A DNA stretch of 58,838 nucleotides from Paraburkholderia nodosa. GTDB lineage: Bacteria; Pseudomonadota; Gammaproteobacteria; Burkholderiales; Burkholderiaceae. Position 1 is the first letter of the stretch; every line of letters begins with the position of its first letter. The DNA is taken from NCBI RefSeq assembly GCF_001718195.1, contig NZ_MCNV01000040.1, positions 1 to 58,838 on the forward strand, given 5' to 3'. This document shows, piece by piece, positions 18,106 to 26,133 of this stretch. A program made the position numbers and the translations under genes. The notes under the pieces are model-generated. The model was given only the letters and a program-made list of their open reading frames with translations. It did no database searches and was not told the origin of the DNA.

Positions 18106-18175
18106 TTTCCTCTTGTCGAGCCGTCCTTTTCTTGCCAGCCGGTATCGTCTCCCGCAAACACTCACCTTCGATGTT

Positions 18176-19264
18176 TCACGTAAGCGCGACTCGCGGCCGT
18201 ACCGATTTCAGTCGTCGCGCGCCGCCCGCGAGCATGAGCAGCGCGCCGATCGCGAGCAGGTCACCGGCGAGCCTCGCGGGTAGCGAATCCGTGACATGCG
18301 TTGCGCGCAGGAGCGTGTCGATTGCATTGGAGGCCAGGGCGCCGCCCACAAAGCACACCAGGCCCTGCTGCCCCACCGTGATGACGGCCGGCAGCCGTTG
18401 TGCGAGCCATGCTATCCAGCCCTTGCGCACCGCCTGCGCGGCCAGCCAGGCAATGGCGGCGAAATTCACGATCCGCACGCTTGCGAGGTTCTGCTTCATG
18501 TAGCCGGGCTGCGGGTCCAGATCCGCGAAGAGCTGAATGAACGCGAACGTTGCAACCAGCGACACAGCGGACACGGTCAACGCGCGACCCGCCAACGAAA
18601 CCTGGAAAGCACTTGAGACGCGATAGAGGCGGCACAGCAGGCCGAGCATGAACATGGCCTGCCAGGCAAACGGATTGAACGGCCACGACGCGCCCGGAGC
18701 CGCAGGCAACCACGCGGCAAGCCAGCAACCGCCGAACCACAGCACGAAACTGCCCACCAGCACGACATCGGGCGAACGGCGCGCGTGCGGCATCACGAAC
18801 GGCAAGACCGTCACGAGCATGATGTACATCGGCAGCACGCCCGCGAGGTAAGGCTGATCGCGAAAGACCGCGATATTGGCGAGCATCGTGAACGGCTGCG
18901 CGGCGAAGCGCAGATAGCCCGACTCGGCCACCAGCGGTGAATCGACACGCAGCATCGCCGCGGCGGCACCCGACAGGAGCATGAGCGCGGCGGTGCACAG
19001 ATACGCGGCGTAGACCTCGCGCCCGCGCCGCCAGAAGCGACGGTTGGCCGCCCTTTCTCCCTTGCGCTCGGCGATGGAGAGCCAGGTCGCCGCGCATACG
19101 TAGCCGCTCACGAACACGAACACTTCCGCGGAGTCGCAGAACGCGAAGTTGTGCAGCATCACATGCGAAAGCACGCTCGACGGGATGTGATCGAGTGCGA
19201 TGGCAATCAATGCGAAACCCCTGAAAAAGTCGATTTCGATCGATCGCTTCGTTGTCTGGTTCAT
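18176..19264 (-). CDS. opgC: OpgC-type membrane acyltransferase
   Basis: 362-residue polytopic inner-membrane protein, OpgC/acyltransferase-3 type, expected to add succinyl groups to osmoregulated periplasmic glucans. Near the N-terminus RSIEIDFFRGFALIAIALDH carries the catalytic-type His region and FRG signature. About ten hydrophobic segments follow. ATG 19264 overlaps the stop of a 26-codon leader frame (TGATG), which indicates coupling. Longer N-terminal extension of this frame is not supported. The neighbouring kdp fragment and potassium genes fit an osmotic theme. Confidence 0.82.
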   Translation of the reverse strand: MNQTTKRSIEIDFFRGFALIAIALDHIPSSVLSHVMLHNFAFCDSAEVFVFVSGYVCAATWLSIAERKGERAANRRFWRRGREVYAAYLCTAALMLLSGAAAAMLRVDSPLVAESGYLRFAAQPFTMLANIAVFRDQPYLAGVLPMYIMLVTVLPFVMPHARRSPDVVLVGSFVLWFGGCWLAAWLPAAPGASWPFNPFAWQAMFMLGLLCRLYRVSSAFQVSLAGRALTVSAVSLVATFAFIQLFADLDPQPGYMKQNLASVRIVNFAAIAWLAAQAVRKGWIAWLAQRLPAVITVGQQGLVCFVGGALASNAIDTLLRATHVTDSLPARLAGDLLAIGALLMLAGGARRLKSVRPRVALT

Positions 19265-19344
19265 CAATGACGATTCCCGTTCGTGTCGAAGATAACGATT
19301 GAAGTGGATGCACGGCCGCGATTTGATGAAGCGCTCTGCTTCAT
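19264..19344 (-). CDS. leader peptide candidate upstream of opgC
   Basis: 26 codons starting MKQSASSNRGRASTSI with an excellent AAAGGAGG ribosome site one base ahead. Its TGA overlaps the opgC ATG, while opgC itself has only a weak site. The layout suggests translation of opgC depends on reading this frame. Confidence 0.5.
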   Translation of the reverse strand: MKQSASSNRGRASTSIVIFDTNGNRH

Positions 19345-19749
19345 TCCTCCTTTGTAAGGATGTCTGATCGATTCGCCCACCGCGCGCTTTGCACATGCAA
19401 GGCGCGCTGCCTTTAAGCATTTCACGTAGAGTGTGCGTCCGCGAAGTCGCAGCAGTACGTCCGAATGGTGCGTGCCATGCACATTGCGCCAGCATGCGCC
19501 CTCCCACTACATCCTTTGGTGCAGCATCCCGTGGTGCCCCGCCCGCTCCATTGCGCCTTTCCGCCATCGCTTCCACAGAAAAAGTAAACGTCCGGAGGCG
19601 CGGCGTCATGGAGGGGTGACGCCAGACCGCGCCAGAGGTTCCGGCGAACTTCCGGATTTTTGTAACTTGACAGAAAAAAAATAAAACACGTCTCAACCCC
19701 GACCAGCAAAGCGGCCCGTCCTGCCCCCCTCGGGGTCCGTCGCCCGCTG
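19345..19749. other. intergenic, no supported gene
   Basis: About 400 bases between two leftward genes. Open frames are GC-driven and lack ribosome sites. The A-rich tract near 19672-19685 may be terminator-like, but no clear stem was found. Confidence 0.35.
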
Positions 19750-19968
19750 TCAAGAGCCAAACAGAATGAATGGCACCGACGCGAATAGATAGACCGAGAG
19801 GCCGACGATTGGAAGGCCGAGAGCGACGGCCACAATGACAATCGCTGCGCCTGACAGGACAAGCATCTTCAGCCACTGCTCGCGTTGGCAGCAGGTGTTC
19901 AACTGACCTTCGTGGGTTTCTTCGGTCTCTTCGCCGCTCGCGTGTTTCCAGAACATCAAGCCCAGCAT
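19750..19968 (-). CDS. small membrane protein, paralogue 3 of 3
   Basis: 72 residues from ATG 19968 (AGGATT ahead). An acidic loop (GEETEETHEG) and CC pair are followed by two hydrophobic runs, GAAIVIVAVALGLPIVGLSV then YLFASVPFILFGS. The core is shared with the proteins at 13305 and 17029. Monocistronic. Function unknown. Confidence 0.55.
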   Translation of the reverse strand: MLGLMFWKHASGEETEETHEGQLNTCCQREQWLKMLVLSGAAIVIVAVALGLPIVGLSVYLFASVPFILFGS

Positions 19969-20114
19969 GACCAATCCTGAATGTGAGGGTGGCATCGACG
20001 CCAATGATCGCTTGACCACGTAAAAGATTCTCGCACCGATCGCAGGCGGACTTCTGCAAAGTTTTGTGGATTACGTATATATCCCGAGTAAATGGTAGAG
20101 AAAATCACGGAATG

Positions 20115-20128
20115 TTTACGCAATTTTT
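20115..20128 (+). promoter_or_regulatory. TTTACG-N3-TTTTT element (copy D)
   Basis: TTTACGCAATTTTT on the plus strand, 86 bases before the transglycosylase ATG. It is oriented toward the gene as in the other copies. The core promoter at the standard offset is weak. Confidence 0.5.
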
Positions 20129-20213
20129 TCGCCTGAAGGTCACCTTTTTCTGAAATTGTTCTTTCGCGCGGCATAGCCTTTCAAGCTGTTTCACTTGCTA
20201 AACGCTCACGAAC

Positions 20214-20846
20214 ATGAACAACAATTTCGGTGATCTGCCACGCGCTCGTTCCCGTGGCCTTCGCGCGATTGTTTTCGCTGCACTGCTGGCCACCGGATCG
20301 CTCAGCGGCATGACCTACGGCGCTGACGCATCGGTCGTTGCGCCGCCCGACCCCGTCTCCGAGGCGACTTCCCCAGGTAGCCCCACGGCTGAAGACATCG
20401 CGACGATGCTCAATGTGCGGTTTCACGTGGGTTTGCAGGAAGCAATGAAGATTGGACGGGCAGTGGTGCATGCCGCCCAACGCGATACGATCTCGCCGAT
20501 CCTGCTTCTTGCCGTCATCGCGGTCGAATCTAATTTCGACCGCTTCGCCGTGAGCGTGGCAGGGGCGAGGGGGCTCATGCAAATCCTGCCCTCGCAGCAC
20601 AAGGACCTCGTCCTTCGCACCTCCGATCTGAACGATGCGGGTACCAATGTCAGCATCGGATCATCGATCCTGCATGACTACATCGCGGCGTCGGATGGCG
20701 ATGTCAATGGCGCGCTCCGGCGCTATAGCGGTGGCGCCAAAGACTACCCGCGGCGCGTGGCCTATCGCCTCAATATGATGAGGACGGCATTCAATGTCCA
20801 ACCGGACAGTCCCGCATCGGAAGCGTCGGCGACGTTCAGGTATTGA
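20214..20846 (+). CDS. lytic transglycosylase (SLT domain), exported
   Basis: 210 residues. An N-terminal signal peptide (AIVFAALLATGSLSGMTYGA) sends it to the periplasm. The SLT fold shows the catalytic Glu in IAVESNFDRF, then GARGLMQILP, and a later ALRRYSGGAKDYPRRV, which contains the usual Y-x-G-G pattern. It cleaves peptidoglycan between MurNAc and GlcNAc to give anhydro ends. It is single-domain and short for the family, and monocistronic behind a TTTACG element. Confidence 0.85.
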   Translation: MNNNFGDLPRARSRGLRAIVFAALLATGSLSGMTYGADASVVAPPDPVSEATSPGSPTAEDIATMLNVRFHVGLQEAMKIGRAVVHAAQRDTISPILLLAVIAVESNFDRFAVSVAGARGLMQILPSQHKDLVLRTSDLNDAGTNVSIGSSILHDYIAASDGDVNGALRRYSGGAKDYPRRVAYRLNMMRTAFNVQPDSPASEASATFRY

Positions 20847-21407
20847 GGTATTAAAGCTTCCCGTGCGAATAAAAGCGAATGGCGCGATGAGGTGTTGGAA
20901 GGTCTACGCGGCACCGATCATCCGTCGGCTTGATGGCGAATTGCCTGCAGATGTAGCACCGCTCGGAATCGTTCCGCGAAGGCACATTCCTGACCGGGTC
21001 TGCCGCACGAAGGTACTTGCCGGATTATCGTGCAGCACACGGTGATGTTCGAACGCTTCATTCGCGCACTGCTTCGAACCGCAGGCGGTCGCCACGTTTG
21101 GTAAGGACGATCTCGCGTCGTTTTTCGTAGACCTCAATCGCGTTGAACACCCGGCATGAGTACCGCGCCTCGGTACGCAAAACTGCTGGAGCGCCTTTGC
21201 AGTCATCTGATCGGCCTGCGCTCCTATCTGATCGGCCTGCGCTCCTGCTGCGCAGTCAATTTCGAACTACAGGTATCGGCCGAGGCCGTGTAAAAAAGCG
21301 CAGAACGGTGGACCGGTGACGCCCGGTGGGAAGCGCCGTTGCGTTAGGCCGAGATACCGGCAGATGACCCAATCGTGCTTACTGGCAAACAGCGTCGGCA
21401 CGCGAGT
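20847..21407. other. gap with coding-like fragment and tandem repeat
   Basis: On the minus strand 21255-21058 reads a plausible C-terminus (YSCRVFNAIEVYEKRREIVL, then RFEAVRE and stop) with only a doubtful TTG start, so it is probably a remnant. A perfect 21-base tandem repeat lies at 21205-21246. Nothing else is supported. Confidence 0.4.
21205..21246. repeat. perfect 2 x 21 bp tandem repeat
   Basis: The unit starting ATCTGATCGGCCTGCG is repeated exactly, at 21205-21225 and 21226-21246. Its length is a multiple of three and in the coding-like minus frame it would repeat seven residues. Confidence 0.8.
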
Positions 21408-21675
21408 TCACGTGCCTGCCAGCTTCATTGCACGCATCGTCTTTGCGACCCCGAGAATCCTGATGACGCGTTTGAGGTTGTAGGCCAGCACATGCAAACT
21501 CATTTCAGCTCCGACATGGCCAAGTCCGCGCGTCTGGAAGTGCGTCGATCCCATCCAGTGCTTGAGTGTGCCGAACACATGCTCAACTGTCCATTCCGGC
21601 AGCAACGTTGCCTGATTGCTGTTCGCACCTTCGACAAATCGCCCCACCTCCGCCTCTCCCGCTAACAGGTTGATT
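21408..21675 (-). pseudogene. IS1182-like transposase C-terminal remnant
   Basis: About 85 codons reading FVEGANSNQATLL, VEHVFGTLKHWMG, then EMSLHVLAYNLKRVIRILG, the typical end of IS1182/IS5-group DDE transposases. The catalytic core and inverted repeats are missing. Confidence 0.7.
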
Positions 21676-22115
21676 CAGTCTAGGTGATCGCGCGGGTTTT
21701 GACACAGCCTCGGCCATCAACAGCCATCCGCGAATGCAGCGCGAATGACCGCAGTCCACGGCGGACTACCGCTCGTACGCAGCAGGGCCGGCTCGGTAGC
21801 AACGCCCCTGTGCGTTCGAGGACCGGGACGCAGTTGCTGCCACGATATGGGAGTGATGAGTTTCACCACCACCGGAATCTGCCGCGCGGCTGGATCCAGG
21901 TAAAGCGAGCGCGACGATCGGCAACGTCCATACGCTTCGGCAATATCCGGGTCAACTGGGTCGTGCGGCGAAGCCGCGGGCGTCGTCGCACTATCCGGCT
22001 AAGCGTTTTGCGCGTCGCGAGCGCATTGATCCATTGCCCGAAAGCGGTGAGCTTCAGGGACGTATGTCGTTGACCGACGGCGTAGCCCGCGTATGGTGGG
22101 AAGCCCCACAGTTGC

Positions 22116-22256
22116 TCAGGACATGAGGGCTTTCAGGCGGCGCCAGAAGGCGGCGAACCGGTGGTGTTCCTGCGTTTGCAGCGAAAGTATCGCGTCGTAC
22201 TGGACACGTGCTTCGTCGACGTGCGGCAGGTTCGACAGGAGGAGGCCGAAGTTCAT
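22116..22256 (-). CDS. 46-residue protein, unknown
   Basis: ATG 22256 has GGAG eight bases upstream. The product begins MNFGLLLSNLPHVDEARVQY and ends FWRRLKALMS: a hydrophobic start, then an amphipathic helix. Natural-looking composition in a region where other frames are poor. No family recognised. The 440 bases before it (21676-22115) hold nothing convincing. Confidence 0.45.
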   Translation of the reverse strand: MNFGLLLSNLPHVDEARVQYDAILSLQTQEHHRFAAFWRRLKALMS

Positions 22257-22951
22257 GATTGTGCTCCGTGCGTCTGGCTTGACGCGTTATTGTGGAAAGC
22301 CAGTAGACACGGAAGACCGGGCGGATCATTGGCGCGGCGGCAAAGGTCTACTTGCTTTCCTCGCTTAAAAACAAAGGCAGAGGTGAGCGACATAGGGGAT
22401 GACTGTCAGGGTCCGACATTTCGACTCCTTATCGATGTTGAGGCGCACGACTGTACCGTGCGTGCTTGTTCAAGCGCTCGGCAGCGAACGACTCGCACGA
22501 GCGCGAACGAACGTCGCCGCGAGTTGAAAGCTGCGATGCGTCCATACGGACCCATCAGCAGCATCCAGATGTCCCTCCGGTTTCAACTCTGTGTCAGGGT
22601 AAGCCATGTCGCGTAAACGTAGTGAAAAAATGAGGGTATCGCGTAGAAAAATGCGATTGCGACTCAATTGGTACCTGAATGTTGCCGCCGCGTTCTGGTC
22701 AGAATCGTACGACTGCACGCAGCTTGCGCGCTTAGATCAATTTCATTCGCCTATTGCCGTTTATCCCGTCAGATGTCCGTCCGAATTTGTATCCGCAGCG
22801 GCCATTTGCTGACATTCGACGATTGGCAGACAAGGGCCGGCTCCTGCCGACCTCATCAGGCAGCAGTCGGCAAGAAGCGACATTCGGCATGTATTGTGTA
22901 CTACCCAGGGAACGACTCCCACTCGCCTGAGAGAAGACATCCACTTGCAGG
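22257..22951. other. gap, weak small ORF only
   Basis: About 690 bases. A 45-codon minus frame (22607-22470, MAYPDTELKPEGHLDAADGS) is possible but lacks a ribosome site. Otherwise nothing is supported. Confidence 0.3.
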
Positions 22952-23164
22952 CTATCCGCTGCGTAGCGTATTACTTAGGCAGTATTTCCCATAGACGAGG
23001 CAGTGGGTCGCCCCGCCATTCTGCGGTCCGTTCGCAGAAAAAGCGTCCGCAGCGGGCTGCGCTACGTTTGTTGTGGTCGTCGAGCAATTTCGTTCGGCAG
23101 CCAGAAACGTCGCGACCAGGATCAGGGCAAAAACCACAGATATCTCGAGAATGTGCTTTTTCAT
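22952..23164 (-). CDS. small membrane-anchored or secreted protein
   Basis: 70 residues from the second ATG (23164), six bases after AGGAG. MKKHILEISVVFALILVATF is a membrane anchor or uncleaved signal. The rest is polar with three cysteines (RNCST, THCLV, KYCLS). It lies downstream of the NRAMP gene with a 216-base gap. Function unknown. Confidence 0.5.
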   Translation of the reverse strand: MKKHILEISVVFALILVATFLAAERNCSTTTTNVAQPAADAFSANGPQNGGATHCLVYGKYCLSNTLRSG

Positions 23165-23380
23165 CATCGACTCCTGATGCCGTAACCCGAAGCCGCATCA
23201 CGTCCGGAGACCTCGCGACGCGCCCTTCCAACCACCTCTGTCGTTGTCCCCTGTGCGGGCGGACAGCTCAGACGCGGCTCACCACCGCCCCAATCACAAT
23301 TCCCCGGAACTGCTGCCCAATGGCCTGGTGGAGATGCGCCGCCCGCGAGCCAAATAGCGGACGGTGCCCGGATTTTCTGG

Positions 23381-25054
23381 CTATTTAAGAAACATTAGTT
23401 GCCCGACTTTCACGATCACGAGCGCAACCGCGATCAACAGATAACCGCGCAGTACCCCCATCCAGATCCGTTTGGCGAGAGTCAGTCTGGGCGGCGGCAA
23501 TTCGTCGAGCGGCGGCATGCGCCACCAACGGCGTGCGTCTTCCGGATACACCAGCGGCTCGCCGCCGACTGCGTCCGTGGGTTCACGATGCAGTCTTCGG
23601 ATCCCAACCGTGACCAGATAGCCCACGACCGCCAACAAAGTGCCGCCCGCGAGCACCTTCAGTATGGTTTCTCCACTCATATCGGGATACATCACAGATG
23701 CGGTCAGGATGACTGACAGCATCACCAGCACCCAGATCACCGCGCCCGTGAAAAGGTTCACCTTCTGCGAGTTAGCCCATGGACCGAGTACCTCCCGGTC
23801 ATTGCACAGGAGTAGCAGGAACACAGTTGCGCTTGGCAGCAGCACGCCTGCGAGCGTCTGCACGGCCAGCGTCAGTAGACCAAGCGGGCTTCCCGGAATC
23901 AGGACCAGCCCCGCCGACCCAGCGACAATTCCGAAATACACGAGATAAAAGCCCTTTGCGGCAAACACGCTGCGGTGCAGCGAATGGCGAATCCTGAACA
24001 CGTCGCCGATGGCGTAGGCCGTCGACAGCGACACGGACGCCGCGCCGATGATCGCGGCGTCGAACAGGGCCACGGCGAACAGGGCCGCCATCGTCCAGCC
24101 GGCGTACTTCTCCAGACCGGCGATAACGCCACCTGCATCCGTAAAATTGCCGAATTCAGGCTTGCCAGCGAACAGTTCCGCGCAGAAGGCCATCATCGCG
24201 ACCGCGCCAATCATCACGAACACGATGCCGATCCACAGGTCAGCCCGTTCATACCGGATGAAGCGCGGCGTAATGCGTTTGTCGACCACGTAGCTCTGCT
24301 GGAAAAACAACTGCCACGGAGCAACCGTCGTCCCGACGATGCCTATCACGAGCAGCATGACGTCGGAAAGCTTCGAATGAGCGGGCCATCCCGGAACAAG
24401 GAGGTCACGCGTCATCTGCCCGACCGGCGGGTGGATCGACACCAGTACCGGCACCAGCAGCAGACTCAGTACGCACAGCACCATCGCGAAGCGTTCGAAA
24501 CGCCGGAAGTTTCCCGTGCTGACCGCCGCCATCGTCAACGCCGCGGCAATGCAAACGCCGGCGAGCCTCGAAAAGCCGAAGAAGTCGAGCACGAACGTAA
24601 TGCCGATGAACTCGGTAACGATCGTCAGTGCGTTCAGCAGAAAAAGATCAATGATGCTGAACGCGCCCCAGAAGCGGCCAAAGCGCTCGAAAATCAGGCG
24701 CGCGTGCCCCACTCCGCTCACGGCGCCCAGTCGCAGTACCATTTCCTGGTTCACGTAGAGTACCGGCACAAGCAGCAGGAGTGTCCATAACAGCGCGGTG
24801 CCGTAGTTCTGTCCCGCCTGGGTATAGGTGGCGAAAGCGCCCGCATCGTTGTCACCCACCATCACTATGAGGCCTGGGCCGAGAATGGCCAGAAGCGTGC
24901 GCAGACGCGCCCACCAATGGGTTCGGGGCGCTACGTCGTGGCGTGCGATGGTGCCCAACGCACCGGTTATATCGCCAAGATGCGCTTCGTCCAGGACCGC
25001 ACTGCGCTCCAGCACGCCGCCGGCCGACGATGAGCTTTCCGTCTGGATTGACAT
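23381..25054 (-). CDS. NRAMP-family divalent metal transporter, divergent metal site
   Basis: 557-residue multispanning protein of the NRAMP fold. Classical Mn/Fe NRAMPs have DPGN in helix 1 and a metal-binding Met in an MPH motif in helix 6. Here helix 1 reads VGDNDAGAFATYTQAG and helix 6 reads GTTVAPWQLFFQQS, so the soft-ligand Met is replaced by Ala. Such changes are associated with NRAMP-related Mg-type transporters or other divergent clades, so manganese should not be assumed. GGGGAG precedes ATG 25054. The C-terminal tail is extended and Pro/Trp-rich. A far-upstream promoter (25666-25694) may serve it. Confidence 0.8.
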   Translation of the reverse strand: MSIQTESSSSAGGVLERSAVLDEAHLGDITGALGTIARHDVAPRTHWWARLRTLLAILGPGLIVMVGDNDAGAFATYTQAGQNYGTALLWTLLLLVPVLYVNQEMVLRLGAVSGVGHARLIFERFGRFWGAFSIIDLFLLNALTIVTEFIGITFVLDFFGFSRLAGVCIAAALTMAAVSTGNFRRFERFAMVLCVLSLLLVPVLVSIHPPVGQMTRDLLVPGWPAHSKLSDVMLLVIGIVGTTVAPWQLFFQQSYVVDKRITPRFIRYERADLWIGIVFVMIGAVAMMAFCAELFAGKPEFGNFTDAGGVIAGLEKYAGWTMAALFAVALFDAAIIGAASVSLSTAYAIGDVFRIRHSLHRSVFAAKGFYLVYFGIVAGSAGLVLIPGSPLGLLTLAVQTLAGVLLPSATVFLLLLCNDREVLGPWANSQKVNLFTGAVIWVLVMLSVILTASVMYPDMSGETILKVLAGGTLLAVVGYLVTVGIRRLHREPTDAVGGEPLVYPEDARRWWRMPPLDELPPPRLTLAKRIWMGVLRGYLLIAVALVIVKVGQLMFLK

Positions 25055-25287
25055 GCTGTTTCTCCCCGCTGTTTCGGGTTACCGAAACGCAAATGCCCGC
25101 CTCCGGCGAACCCGAGCGAGCGGAATCGCGACGTGAACGCATCGCCCGCTTCTGCCGAAGGAGAGTGGTTCAATTTACGCGACCAGCTACGAAATACTCG
25201 CCATCAAACGGTCCCAGAGGGCAGCGATCCGGTGCCTGGCGTTGACGCATCAGCGCGGATAGCCGACGGACACGAAGAAGGTGCGCA

Positions 25288-25356
25288 TCATGGGCGCCGT
25301 AACCGTCTGCTAACCGCCAGGCGGCGGCACAAGGAACAATTGTCACTTGCTGGCAT
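25288..25356 (-). CDS. 22-residue leader peptide candidate upstream of the NRAMP gene
   Basis: ATG 25356 follows AGGAGGAG at a suitable distance, much stronger than most sites in the window. The peptide MPASDNCSLCRRLAVSRRL is Cys- and Arg-rich with a C-x2-C. It lies in the presumed long leader of the NRAMP gene. Confidence 0.4.
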   Translation of the reverse strand: MPASDNCSLCRRLAVSRRLRRP

Positions 25357-25500
25357 TGAGACTCCTCCTGGTTGCCGGCCACGTCCAGCGCTTTGTGCCT
25401 ATGACGTTCCCACGCGAACGAACGCATGCTGCGAGCGGAATGTTCGCAGCATGATGCCAGTCGAAGCGCACGCAAACGCGGCACCTGCATGGCGCTAATC

Positions 25501-25610
25501 ATCAAGGTGCACGGGAGGTATTACCGGGACGCGCACCGCCTGCCGGACGGCAGGACGGTGGCCAAAAACGGGCGCAGACGCCCTGCGGACTCAGGCAGGA
25601 AGACCGTTCG
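25501..25610. repeat. dispersed repeat copy 2 (pairs with 15721-15826)
   Basis: Hairpin CACCG-CCTGC-cggacg-GCAGG-A-CGGTG at 25534-25560, aligned with 15751-15777. A plus-strand frame from 25489 reads MALIIKVHGRYYRDAHRLPD and continues GRTVAK. Both readings are open. Confidence 0.5.
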
Positions 25611-25665
25611 AAGATCGACAACTACTGGTGTCCAAGGCATCAGCCCCTTTAGTGAAGACTCTTAT

Positions 25666-25694
25666 AGTCTAGGTTTATGCATACGGGTCGTCAA
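25666..25694 (-). promoter_or_regulatory. strong sigma-70-type promoter toward the NRAMP gene
   Basis: TTGACG (25694-25689), 17-base spacer, TAGACT (25671-25666) on the minus strand. It has no TTTACG element. It would give a leader of about 600 bases containing repeat copy 2 and the small Cys/Arg frame. Confidence 0.55.
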
Positions 25695-25786
25695 CGTGAT
25701 TCGTTCAGCACCACGAACCTGTACTTCGCACAAGAAACTGCCGGAATCAGGCCTTCCACAACCCGACCCACGATGGTCGCAGATAC

Positions 25787-25975
25787 CTATTTGTCGCTGC
25801 TTTTGCCACCGACGCCGACCTTGCCGCGCCCGAACTTGCGATGCGGTGCAGGGGCACGCAGCCTCTTCCTGGCGTCGGTTGCCAACGAGACGTGCTCCGC
25901 AGGGTAGCGGGTCGTTCTGTGCGATGCGGCCTGACAGGCGGGACCGCCCGGAACGATGCGTTTGATAGCTGACAT
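25787..25975 (-). CDS. small basic protein, doubtful
   Basis: 62 residues from ATG 25975 with AGAGG ahead. MSAIKRIVPGGPACQAASHR begins a strongly basic, disordered-looking chain ending GKVGVGGKSSDK. No family recognised. It could be spurious. Confidence 0.35.
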   Translation of the reverse strand: MSAIKRIVPGGPACQAASHRTTRYPAEHVSLATDARKRLRAPAPHRKFGRGKVGVGGKSSDK

Positions 25976-26133
25976 GACTCGAGCCTCTCGAATAGCAACC
26001 GGGGCCTTCCCCTGCGTATGATCCGATAAGAGGGTAACGCACATACTATGGGGTCTGCCCAACAGCGCGACCCATAGGCCGAATCAGGCCAGACGCAGCG
26101 AAACTTCTGTACCCCTCGATCGGAGCCGTCCGG

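Noticed and set aside
19265..20059. Long N-terminal extension of the opgC frame
   Set aside because: The extension overlaps another gene and the leader region, has no ribosome site and is not like the family. The true start is at 19264.
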